This document shows, one piece after another, positions 18,334 to 26,379 of a stretch of DNA of 55,805 nucleotides (its first letter is position 1; each line of letters opens with the position of its first letter). Below the pieces are notes generated by a model. That model had not been told where the DNA came from. It was given only the letters and a program-made list of their open reading frames with translations, and did not search any database. The translations under genes and the position numbers were made by a program. The DNA comes from Saccharicrinis sp. (GTDB lineage: Bacteria; Bacteroidota; Bacteroidia; Bacteroidales; Marinilabiliaceae). The DNA lies in assembly GCA_024635555.1 (NCBI GenBank), contig JAGXIO010000202.1, positions 1 through 55,805 of the forward strand, written 5' to 3'.

Positions 18334-19464
18334 TTAAGTCCGGATTTTGAATTTAACAAGCAAAAAATTATCATCATATTTAACATCCCATTCGTTTGGG
18401 AGGCAAGAAAAAAAGCTCTTATTTGGAGGAATATTCGATGTCTTTTCCGTTATTCTAACAGGCTCAATATAGCCATAAAAATATCCATCAAAATATCCTA
18501 ACAACTTCGGAGCTCCAATATGATCTTTACGCCCAAACAAAATTTTACCGGATAGTTTAGAAATTAATATATTGTAGGTATATGCTTTAGGCCCTATGCA
18601 ATCCAGAAGTAAAAAATTATGTGAGTCAATAATATTATCTAATGATTTTACGTATTGATTATTTAGCTTGCCGTTACGTTCCTTTTGTTTAATAATTTTA
18701 TTCAGAATAGCCTCATTCCATGCCCTATCTTTAAAGTCAAAATAACATTTTGCACTTAGAGAATCGTTGGTTACTTCCCGAATTAGGTAGTCGTCAAGGT
18801 CTGGACGAATATAGAATTTACCTTTCTCAATGGATTTGCAAAAAACAAAATCATCAAAATTATTTACTCTATGTGTCATATATCTATCTTCAACTTTTCC
18901 TGAGCGTATTCTTAGTATTTGAGGATAAGTGGTATCCTTTTTATATACATCCGGATTATAGCATGCGAGTAAAAAATGATCCTTTGAAAAAACTGCCAAT
19001 GAAGATGGATTAAATTCATCATTAATCTTAAATGGTATTGAACCAAGGAAATTTCCGTCATTGGTATAACGTTGAATTTTCATATAGTCTAAACCATAGA
19101 TTATGTCATCAACCATTTCAAAATCCCGAAACTCACGAAACTCACCTGGTCCTTTACCTTTATTGCCAATATTAGTCAAGAATGTACCATAATGGTCAAA
19201 CTTTTTAAGAATATTTGAACGATTATCCAGAAGATATATTCCTGAGCTATCAATAAAACCTTTATTTATTTTACCCATCATGCCGCTCTTTGAATTTTCT
19301 AACCTGATAAATGACACATCTTGAATAATAGAATCCCAATTAAAATATTGGTCATTTTGATAGGTAATTGCATATGTTTGACATGAGTTTTTGTCAGTAT
19401 CCTTAATTGAATCTTGTTTGGAACATGCTGTGAGCAACAAAAAAAAACAGTATATATATTTCAT
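18334..19464 (-). CDS. Six-bladed beta-propeller lipoprotein, module copy 2
   Basis: A 376-residue lipoprotein (MKYIYCFFLLLTACSK) of the BF3164/TolB-like propeller group. It shows SFIRLENSKSGMMGKINKG, IYLLDNRSNILKKFDHYG and KGKGPGEF, the last being the conserved blade motif of this family. Transcribed after the two small peptide genes and directly coupled to the thioredoxin-like gene. Probably faces the periplasm or outer surface. A peptide-receptor or chaperone role is inferred only from the repeated gene association. Confidence 0.82.
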   Translation of the reverse strand: MKYIYCFFLLLTACSKQDSIKDTDKNSCQTYAITYQNDQYFNWDSIIQDVSFIRLENSKSGMMGKINKGFIDSSGIYLLDNRSNILKKFDHYGTFLTNIGNKGKGPGEFREFRDFEMVDDIIYGLDYMKIQRYTNDGNFLGSIPFKINDEFNPSSLAVFSKDHFLLACYNPDVYKKDTTYPQILRIRSGKVEDRYMTHRVNNFDDFVFCKSIEKGKFYIRPDLDDYLIREVTNDSLSAKCYFDFKDRAWNEAILNKIIKQKERNGKLNNQYVKSLDNIIDSHNFLLLDCIGPKAYTYNILISKLSGKILFGRKDHIGAPKLLGYFDGYFYGYIEPVRITEKTSNIPPNKSFFSCLPNEWDVKYDDNFLLVKFKIRT

Positions 19465-19536
19465 TTTATATTTTCATTTTATAATTAAGTAACCCAGAAT
19501 TCAATATTTAGTATTCTGGATTACTATCAATCTAAG

Positions 19537-19800
19537 TTATTCCTCTGGGCAACAACTACAAGTGGGACTACAATCTGTAGTGCCTGTAACACAATAGCTG
19601 CATTCACAGGATGTTCCATCCCAACATGCTTCTTTCGCATCATGGTCAGCTTCATCCTTCACACCTGATTCTCCATCGCCAGCAAATGCAAGCTTATACA
19701 TATTATTCAAATTATCACACGCGTTAACATCTTGCATATTAACAGAATACGTAGCTAATACTGCTACGCATATAATTCCAATTGCAATTATTATTTTCAT
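19537..19800 (-). CDS. Octa-cysteine secreted peptide 2
   Basis: An 87-residue precursor. The hydrophobic leader KIIIAIGIICVAVLATYSV is followed by a linker ending YKLAFAGDGE, which resembles the processing region of NVEALA-family proteins. A C-terminal domain follows with eight cysteines spaced C-x5-C-x-C-x2-C-x6-C-x3-C-x-C-C. The spacing is identical in the neighbour at 19840-20109. The leader-linker-cysteine layout suggests a disulfide-stabilised exported peptide. Function is unknown; toxin, signal or metal-binding roles cannot be told apart. Confidence 0.75.
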   Translation of the reverse strand: MKIIIAIGIICVAVLATYSVNMQDVNACDNLNNMYKLAFAGDGESGVKDEADHDAKEACWDGTSCECSYCVTGTTDCSPTCSCCPEE

Positions 19801-19839
19801 ACTATTTTTGTTTATAAGTATACTATTTCTTTACATATG

Positions 19840-20109
19840 TTATTCCCCTGGACAACAACTACAAGTAGGACTACAATCTGTTGTGCCAGTTTTACATCCA
19901 TTACATTCACAATTGGAACCATCCTCACAATTTTCCTTAATATTTGCATCTGCCTCATCATCAACATTTTTTCCAACTTCACCATCGTCGGCAAATGCAA
20001 GCATACATATTTTATCCAAATTATTGTACTTAGCTGAATTTTTGTTCCCTAAAGAATATGTAGCTAATACTGCTGTGCATATAAATCCAATAGCAATTAA
20101 TACTTTCAT
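19840..20109 (-). CDS. Octa-cysteine secreted peptide 1
   Basis: An 89-residue paralogue of the peptide at 19537-19800, 39 bp upstream of it. It has the same leader type (KVLIAIGFICTAVLATYSLG), the same LAFADDGE processing-like motif and the same eight-cysteine spacing, ending in TGTTDCSPTCSCCPGE. The residues around the last five cysteines are nearly invariant between the two, while the segment between LAFA and the first cysteine is acidic and variable. It is the first small gene after the ligase terminator-like hairpin, so it probably has its own promoter in 20110-20280. Confidence 0.75.
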   Translation of the reverse strand: MKVLIAIGFICTAVLATYSLGNKNSAKYNNLDKICMLAFADDGEVGKNVDDEADANIKENCEDGSNCECNGCKTGTTDCSPTCSCCPGE

Positions 20110-20282
20110 ATTATTAAAATTTTATTTTAAAAAAGTTCTTTTAATTATAATATTTCACTCTGCTTCCTTTTTATAACTTATTTTTGTTGACTAAATAATT
20201 AGGTATAGCTACAAATAAGTAGTACCTAAAGAAAAACAACTCATATGAATTGAATTTCTGTTTACTAGTCAAAAAATAGGTT

Positions 20283-20319
20283 ATTAGCCAAAGTTAATTT
20301 TTTCTTATCTTTGGCTAAT
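20283..20319 (-). terminator. Terminator-like hairpin after the ligase gene
   Basis: An 11 bp perfect inverted repeat (ATTAGCCAAAG / CTTTGGCTAAT) with a 15 nt loop lies just past the stop of the O-antigen-ligase gene. On the minus strand it is followed by a T-rich CCTATTTTTTG. It could terminate ligase transcription or attenuate read-through into the peptide genes. The rest of 20110-20334 is AT-rich with nothing else recognised. Confidence 0.65.
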
Positions 20320-20334
20320 TATACCGAATTTATT

Positions 20335-22818
20335 TCATAATAACATTACCTCCTTTCCTTTGTCCACCGTAGCTTTTTGCAAAGGTGGATTGTTTAGTAA
20401 GGGTGGCCGAACAGGAAGCGCTACGTTTTGCGACAGTGTTGCTTCCTGTTCTTTTTCCCTTGAAGCCCCCTTTTCCCGATAAAGAATCACATCCAATTTT
20501 TGAAAAATAAAATTGGTGTTCACTACATCGGGATAATCCTTAAACTTTTCTGTTGAGAATAAGAAAGGATTAAGTTCCCCCGAAAGGGGAAGACTGACAG
20601 CAGAGTTAAACTTATCTTGGTTGTTTTCTATAATTTTATTTAGTTCTTCCCGCATCTCTTCAATAGCGGTAGATTCTACTTTTATTTCTTTTTTTAGTAG
20701 CGCACTGGCAACTTGAAAAGCCTTTTTAGCCTGTCCGCTTTCATCAAACATTTTAGCCAACAAGTATTGCGGAAAAAACTTATGGGGTATCATAGCACTG
20801 GCTTGCTTGTATGCAGCTTCCGCTTCGTTGTATTTTTTTAATGCCTTATTGGCATCGCCTAACACAATATTTATAATTTGGCCGCTCCTGAAATTCATAG
20901 CGTGAGTAGCGGTCTGTATAGCTTCATCCCATTTGCTATCCATTTCCAGAGCCTTGGCTTGCATTTGGAGCAATAAACCCGGTTTAGGCAGGTATTGCAT
21001 GGCCAGTTCAAATTCTTCCGAAGCGTCCTCATATAACTCGTACTGATATAATTCATTGGCTTCTTGCCAGTGTTTTACACCCAGATAATTGTTTCGTAGA
21101 TTTATAGTAGCAAAAGGAATAATGGTGATAAATAGTATTGCAGTTGCTATTCGAGGGAAGTTCAGTAATCGGTATTCAGTGTTCCCTATTACGTATTCAG
21201 TTGATTGGTTTGCCAATAAGCCAATCGCTACAACTAATTGTACAAGTATAGGGGTTACATCTACAGGGTAAGAGAAAAACGAGAAAACCAAAATAGATAT
21301 CAGTCCCCCTTTTAAAGTTATGTCAAGTTGTGAATTCTCAACCCCAAACTTTGAACCCTGAACTCTGAACATTGAACTCAGAACTAAAATAACAACAATC
21401 AAAACCAACATCAAACCAATCGCCCCGTAATTGATAAAAATTCTAATAACTTCATTAAAAGGCGCATCCGGCACCCCGGCCACTAGTGCCTGTGCCTCTG
21501 TCCCGTTGCCACTTTTAAACCACTCGGCCTGATAATTGGCAAAGTTGGCCTCAAAACCACCTTGTCCATAACCAAGTACAGGCTTGTCTTTTATCATCTC
21601 CCAGGATACTTGCCACATCAACAGCCGTCCATCAGCAGAGCCTTGTTTGAATTTATAAAGACCGTAAACACTGCTTGTTGTTAGTATGATTAGGATTGTG
21701 ACAAGGGCTAATTTTGGAAATATTTTCCTAAACCTGGTTCCGTGTTGATGTGCATGGTGCTTAAGTTCTGAGTTTTGAGTTCTGGGTTGATGTGCATGAT
21801 GCTTTAGTTCAGGTTTTTGAGTTATAGATTTATTTAAATCGAACTTCGATCCAGAGTTGGTTTTTTTACGAATGCTTTTTAACAACCCACCAAGCGGTAA
21901 AAGAACCTTAAACCCTAAACCCAGAACTTTGCGAAGCTGTAAATAAACATTAAACTTTGAACCCAAAACTTTATAAAACACGTAAATAAAACCAATAATT
22001 CCCCCTATCCACGCAGCCCTCGATCGTGCCGCAGGCAAAACCAACAACAGAACAATAATAACAAACTGAGCAAAATAATTTAACAGTTTATCCCGATTCA
22101 AAGCAAACCAAAACTCAGAACCCAAAACTTTTCGAAGCTGTAAATCAACCCAAAACTGTTTACGGAACACTGAATACTGATCACTGATTACTACTAACTG
22201 CTTTCCCGTCAAAACATAATTTTTCATAAGGGGACGGGATGTCACTTTACTCCAACTGTTGACTGTCATCAGATACAACCCCAACGCAATCGGCAGTCCA
22301 CTAACGAGGAAACCCGAAAACGGACCCGGATTATGAAATGTACCCGTAATTTTAAATAGGGAATGATATGATGCCATAAAGCCATAAAGCTGCAGCAAGC
22401 CTATCGTGGCCTGTATGCTAACAATAAGTAGATAAATGACAATTACACTTTTTATTATCCGCTTGTTATTTCCAACAGACCTAATAAACAGATAAACTGA
22501 AAAGTATATGGCAATATTGATTAAATGCGCCCCGCGATTGGCATAGGGCATGGCACTGAACAACTCCCGTCCCGCCATCCATACCACCAAGCCAACTACC
22601 AGTACATCTACATTAGCTATCTGGATTTTTTGCGTAAATATCATATGTATCGCTAAAAACAGTAATACGCCCACGCTCACCATCTGCACCCACAAATGCT
22701 TAGCTGTGATAAGTCCACTGAACAGCTCTTTGTCTATACCAAAACAACTACCCAACAGCAACGCAACTAATGTTAGCTGTACTCCCTTGCCTAGAATATG
22801 TAGTATATCTTTTGTCAT
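20335..22818 (-). CDS. O-antigen-ligase-family membrane protein with TPR tail
   Basis: An 827-residue polytopic protein of the Wzy/WaaL O-antigen ligase superfamily. It has about ten membrane segments, a large periplasmic loop with KDKPVLGYGQGGFEANFANYQ (the conserved G-x-G-x-x-F region), then C-terminal TPR-like helices (EAEAAYKQASAMIPHKFFPQY). Bacteroidota members beside peptide loci may act on a glycan or another acceptor; the substrate is not readable. Several internal stretches (encoded by 21160-21200, 21325-21385, 21755-21970 and 22100-22260) are translated repeat DNA of families A, B and C placed in loops. Its last 150 codons are duplicated in the chimeric pseudogene. Confidence 0.85.
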   Translation of the reverse strand: MTKDILHILGKGVQLTLVALLLGSCFGIDKELFSGLITAKHLWVQMVSVGVLLFLAIHMIFTQKIQIANVDVLVVGLVVWMAGRELFSAMPYANRGAHLINIAIYFSVYLFIRSVGNNKRIIKSVIVIYLLIVSIQATIGLLQLYGFMASYHSLFKITGTFHNPGPFSGFLVSGLPIALGLYLMTVNSWSKVTSRPLMKNYVLTGKQLVVISDQYSVFRKQFWVDLQLRKVLGSEFWFALNRDKLLNYFAQFVIIVLLLVLPAARSRAAWIGGIIGFIYVFYKVLGSKFNVYLQLRKVLGLGFKVLLPLGGLLKSIRKKTNSGSKFDLNKSITQKPELKHHAHQPRTQNSELKHHAHQHGTRFRKIFPKLALVTILIILTTSSVYGLYKFKQGSADGRLLMWQVSWEMIKDKPVLGYGQGGFEANFANYQAEWFKSGNGTEAQALVAGVPDAPFNEVIRIFINYGAIGLMLVLIVVILVLSSMFRVQGSKFGVENSQLDITLKGGLISILVFSFFSYPVDVTPILVQLVVAIGLLANQSTEYVIGNTEYRLLNFPRIATAILFITIIPFATINLRNNYLGVKHWQEANELYQYELYEDASEEFELAMQYLPKPGLLLQMQAKALEMDSKWDEAIQTATHAMNFRSGQIINIVLGDANKALKKYNEAEAAYKQASAMIPHKFFPQYLLAKMFDESGQAKKAFQVASALLKKEIKVESTAIEEMREELNKIIENNQDKFNSAVSLPLSGELNPFLFSTEKFKDYPDVVNTNFIFQKLDVILYREKGASREKEQEATLSQNVALPVRPPLLNNPPLQKATVDKGKEVMLL
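22166..22260. repeat. Repeat families A and C inside the ligase gene
   Basis: ACTGAATACTGATCACTGATT (family A form) is followed by CTTTCCCGTCA...GACGGGATGTCACTTTACTCCAACTG (family C), an inverted TTTCCCGTC/GACGGGA unit. The same family C unit stands intergenically at 22853-22957 with GTCGCTTTGCTCCAACTGA. The ligase frame stays open across it. The two loci about 600 bp apart therefore share the same inserted element, one inside a gene and one outside. Confidence 0.75.
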
Positions 22819-22829
22819 AATTAATTTTC

Positions 22830-22990
22830 GGTGTTCAGTGTTCGGTGTTCGGCTTTCCCGTCAAGGTATAAAATGAAATTAAGGTGACGGGATGTTGAAT
22901 GAAATGAAATCCCGATACTTTAGTTATATCTAACTTCGGGGTCGCTTTGCTCCAACTGATCACTGATCACTGATTACTGTTAACTGATCA
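22830..22990. repeat. Families A and C tract before the ligase gene
   Basis: GTGTTCAGTGTTCGGTGTTCGG (family A) runs into a family C unit (22853-22957) and then the complementary family A form, ACTGATCACTGATTACTG. The last section forms the end of the DUF1573 gene (FSDQLTVISDQ-stop is translated repeat). It fills the whole gap between the DUF1573 and ligase genes, and no promoter is recognisable in it. Confidence 0.8.
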
Positions 22991-23391
22991 CTGAATCCAA
23001 CCTCTCCCGAAATGTTTAATTGTACCGGGCTATCCTCCACATTGGCAAAAACCGTAATGGTTTTATGGAAACGACCCGGGTATTTGGCATCGTAGGTAAC
23101 TGTTATTTGTCCTGACTCTCCGGGCTTAACAGGTTTCTTTGTCCATTCTGGTACGGTGCAGCCGCAGCTGGTTTCTACATTTTGTATGAGCAATGGGTAA
23201 GCGCCAGTATTGGCAAATGTAAATACTGCTTTTTGAGGTATCCCTTGCTTAATTACACCAAAAGAAATTTGTGATTCAGTAAAGGATATTTCTGAAACGC
23301 GATCAGTGGCAATGTTGCTTTTTGGAAAAACAAAATAAAATACAACAAGGATTGCTACGATAAGGGGGATTGCGAGACTATAGATTTTCAT
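22960..23391 (-). CDS. DUF1573 exported protein
   Basis: A 143-residue protein with an N-terminal signal or anchor (about residues 1-20) and a DUF1573 immunoglobulin-like fold. It shows FTFANTGAYPLLIQNVETSCGCTVPEW with the hallmark CGC, then PGESGQITVTYD and FHKTITVFAN. DUF1573 proteins recur next to secreted-peptide and propeller genes in Bacteroidota, but their role is not established. First gene of the ligase/peptide transcription unit as far as spacing shows. The final 11 residues and the stop derive from repeat DNA, so the native C-terminus has been replaced or extended. Confidence 0.85.
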   Translation of the reverse strand: MKIYSLAIPLIVAILVVFYFVFPKSNIATDRVSEISFTESQISFGVIKQGIPQKAVFTFANTGAYPLLIQNVETSCGCTVPEWTKKPVKPGESGQITVTYDAKYPGRFHKTITVFANVEDSPVQLNISGEVGFSDQLTVISDQ

Positions 23392-23503
23392 AAATTTAAT
23401 AACTATGTAGATTATATTGTTAATATTGCAAATATAACCCCCATGAGTGCCACATCATAACACTCTTTAAGATATTTTATTTTATTTTGTAATAAAGTAC
23501 GAT

Positions 23504-23743
23504 TTAGCGGATATTTTGCATTAAATATTCAACATAGCTAAAGCTATTAAGCAATTTATAAGTATTACTCGATTTAATGTAAACGATATTAGCACCTGCA
23601 TCTCGCAATTCATCCATATATCGGAAAAATGAGCGGCGGGATATCCCTATCTTTTCCATCAAAAAATCCCGGCGATTATATGTGTTGTTATTCATTAGTT
23701 CGCAGAGCTGTAACATTTTTGTAATTTGGTTAGATTTGTCCAT
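23504..23743 (-). CDS. Small HTH DNA-binding protein
   Basis: A 79-residue protein made almost only of an HTH_11/WYL-N-type winged helix: LCELMNNNTYNRRDFLMEKIGISRRSFFRYMDELRDAGANI, followed by a short strand region. No ligand domain is attached. It lies directly upstream of the DUF1573/ligase/peptide genes on the same strand. Free-standing proteins of this kind accompany NVEALA-type peptide loci in Bacteroidota, so local regulation is plausible. Neither its target nor its sign of action is visible. Confidence 0.7.
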   Translation of the reverse strand: MDKSNQITKMLQLCELMNNNTYNRRDFLMEKIGISRRSFFRYMDELRDAGANIVYIKSSNTYKLLNSFSYVEYLMQNIR

Positions 23744-23800
23744 TGTGTATATTTTTTAAAGATTTATATGCAGTCGTCAGTTCAAAAAAACGGTAGCATG

Positions 23801-25885
23801 TTAATATTTCACGGGCTTATTATTTTTAATATTTAAAGTGTCAAAATTGATAAAATACTGTTGTCCTTCGGTATAAATAAAAGGCAATACTTCTTTTCCT
23901 TTAGTGAGGTTATTTATTAAATAAACAGCCGATTTCCTTACGTTCTGAAATTTCAGTTGGGTATCCTTAGCCACAGCAATTTCGCTGCTTATCCATCCAT
24001 CTGCCCAATAACTTAGCTCATAGGTATCTCCTTCTACTATTCCGTTATTACCATTCCTGGGCACCACCGCCACGGCATCAACAGCCACCGGTTTTTCAAA
24101 TGCCATCCCGCTCCAATTTCCTTCCGAAAAAGTTTCCCAATTGTTATCAAATACTTTCTCAAAATCTTTCCCTTTCCCTATAATTTCTCCTTTCAGTTCA
24201 TGATAATCCATTGTCTTTTCTGCCACCTCATTACTTGTAGCCAAAAACCGCACAATGGCTGTTTCTGTTTTCTTCCAACCTTTAGGAGCAATATGTCGAT
24301 AGTATTTAAAGCGCTTACCATCAGATCCTTTAAATAAATTTACTTTCGGCTCAAGCACATCAGCCATACTATCCAAAGTAAGCGCATCCGAAAAGTCAGG
24401 TTTATTGGCGGCCTGAATATAATTACCTGTACTTCGGGCACTAAAAGCACGCATCCTTTTCTTCCACGGATATTTTCTTTCAACAAGCATGTCGCCCAAT
24501 TTTTCAGTTGCTTTAATACAAGAAACCGACCCATCATTTTCGATATAGACAAATTCGGATGCAGGCAAAAATTGGCCGTTTTCATAACTCATCACGCATC
24601 CTGCTGTATTGTAGGCCATTTTTTTAAATGTGACTGTTTGCGAGGATGCCTCATATAGTCCAAAATGCAAAGGGCTCCATTCGCCATTTGAAAAAACGCA
24701 AAAATATAACAAGCTATTATTTTGTTTTTGCGTTACCGGAACTTGAATATCAAAAGTTTTAACATACAAATCCGTCACATCCACAAAACATGGATTATTA
24801 TATAAGGAGGGCACCTCTTCGGATGGTTTTTTAAGAAAAATGGGCGATTCTATATTTGCTTCAAAAGTGGTACGATAAACTTTTCCTACGCACCTGTCCT
24901 TTAAAATATAGCCATCGCCAACGGAATAGGCATCAAATAGCAATTGATGTGCTCCATCTTTATTTAAGTTACACCAGTAATGTTTAGCACCTCCATTATT
25001 GGAATCTAACCAGGTAGGAATAAAATCCATGTAACACTCCAATCCCAAATTCCGAAACAATGCTACCGCAGAGCTGGTATTTTGAAAACAGGAATTTTTT
25101 GTACCCAGAAAAAAACCAAACAGCCCTACATCCAATGGTTTATCAACCGGACTCCTATACCAGGTAAAATATTGATTTATCCCTAATACGATGGAATCTC
25201 TTTGATCCTCAGTATAGTGATTTCCATTAAAAAAAGTATGGTAGTATAAGGAATCGAATATCTGCGTATTCGTAAAAATAGGTTCATTTGCAACTTGCAA
25301 AGGCAGAATTACTTTTTTAAAGGTGTCAAACTCCATTGGTTTTCGTTGATTAATCCTATCCCAAAAAGCAAAGCTTTTATTGATGTGATCGATCAAATAT
25401 TCACCTTCTACCAGCTTCAACAAACTTTGCGAATATACTTTATCAATCTGCTCAAACAGGCTAAAGTCAATGCTTGTTTTAAATGCTTTCAATTTCACCC
25501 CTGACTCATAGGCCGAAAAATTTCCCCTTATATTCGGGTTCTTTTTTTTGAATTCTAATACAGAATCAGCTAATTCCTTTGTTTGTAGAAGCAACCTCTC
25601 CAAACCCTTCTCTTCATCCTTACCAATAAAAAATCCGGTATGCCACTTCATATTTTCAATCAAAAAAATGGCAGCCTCAAGCTTAAGGCTATCCTCCGGG
25701 TTTTGACCAAAGTAATCAATTACTTTTGTTAGTTCTTTTTTGTTCCCTCCAGCCTCCTTGAAGCTTTCTTTAAGCTCGGCAGGCGTATTCGAACAGGAAG
25801 AAATTATTGATACGATTAGAATAACAAGAAGGGTATTAAATCTAATCAGAATAAAATTTAAAATGCATTTAAAAACATCAAGCAT
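23801..25885 (-). CDS. Transglutaminase-like lipoprotein
   Basis: A 694-residue lipoprotein (LVILIVSIISSCSN lipobox after an extended N-terminus). The central part carries a transglutaminase-like cysteine-protease fold: the nucleophile Cys in GTKNSCFQNTSSAVALFRNLGL, the His in AKHYWCNL and the Asp in LLFDAYSVGDG. This is preceded by a helical region and followed by two beta domains, the last one discoidin-like (DNNWETFSEGNWSGMAF). Members of this Bacteroidota group are thought to act on peptides or as inactive binding proteins; the substrate is unknown. It is the most upstream gene of the minus-strand locus and may or may not belong to it. Confidence 0.8.
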   Translation of the reverse strand: MLDVFKCILNFILIRFNTLLVILIVSIISSCSNTPAELKESFKEAGGNKKELTKVIDYFGQNPEDSLKLEAAIFLIENMKWHTGFFIGKDEEKGLERLLLQTKELADSVLEFKKKNPNIRGNFSAYESGVKLKAFKTSIDFSLFEQIDKVYSQSLLKLVEGEYLIDHINKSFAFWDRINQRKPMEFDTFKKVILPLQVANEPIFTNTQIFDSLYYHTFFNGNHYTEDQRDSIVLGINQYFTWYRSPVDKPLDVGLFGFFLGTKNSCFQNTSSAVALFRNLGLECYMDFIPTWLDSNNGGAKHYWCNLNKDGAHQLLFDAYSVGDGYILKDRCVGKVYRTTFEANIESPIFLKKPSEEVPSLYNNPCFVDVTDLYVKTFDIQVPVTQKQNNSLLYFCVFSNGEWSPLHFGLYEASSQTVTFKKMAYNTAGCVMSYENGQFLPASEFVYIENDGSVSCIKATEKLGDMLVERKYPWKKRMRAFSARSTGNYIQAANKPDFSDALTLDSMADVLEPKVNLFKGSDGKRFKYYRHIAPKGWKKTETAIVRFLATSNEVAEKTMDYHELKGEIIGKGKDFEKVFDNNWETFSEGNWSGMAFEKPVAVDAVAVVPRNGNNGIVEGDTYELSYWADGWISSEIAVAKDTQLKFQNVRKSAVYLINNLTKGKEVLPFIYTEGQQYFINFDTLNIKNNKPVKY

Positions 25886-26379
25886 ATTACATCTATAAAC
25901 ATTCGTTAGTACTACAATTATTTCTATTGTTAAGAGAACATCATTCCATCACACCTCACTCAATTCAACATTTAAAAATATATATTAACAATAGATATTA
26001 TTAAAACGAATGTTGCAAATGCTATAAGTGTTGTTGCAATAAAATACTTATGTTGCAGTAATAAAGCATGAGGAAGTATTTTTTACCACGCGATTAAAAA
26101 AATTTTTGATGGATTTGCCGATGAATAATAGTAGGTCAGATGTAAAAGCTGGGTCTAAAATAGTGTTGTATTTTGTTATGCGAATGTTCTTGTTGATTTG
26201 AACAGGAAGAATTTAGCATCGGAGTTACCCCCCAAGCTGTCGCATTTTTTCAACGCCTTAGTGTGCAAGCACGACTAAGGGTTTAACGGAGTGTAATATT
26301 CGATAAAATGGGTGTAACAGCAGTAATGCTAAAAGAGCTTGAACTCTATTAAATATCAGATAGAAATTGTTTCGTCGTA
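25886..26379. other. Gene-free stretch
   Basis: 494 bp with no convincing ORF. A 7 bp inverted repeat, CCTTAGT/ACTAAGG (26256-26280), could be a weak hairpin downstream of the ion-channel gene, but it lacks a T-run. The rest is AT-rich spacer and presumably holds the promoter of the transglutaminase-like gene. Confidence 0.5.
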
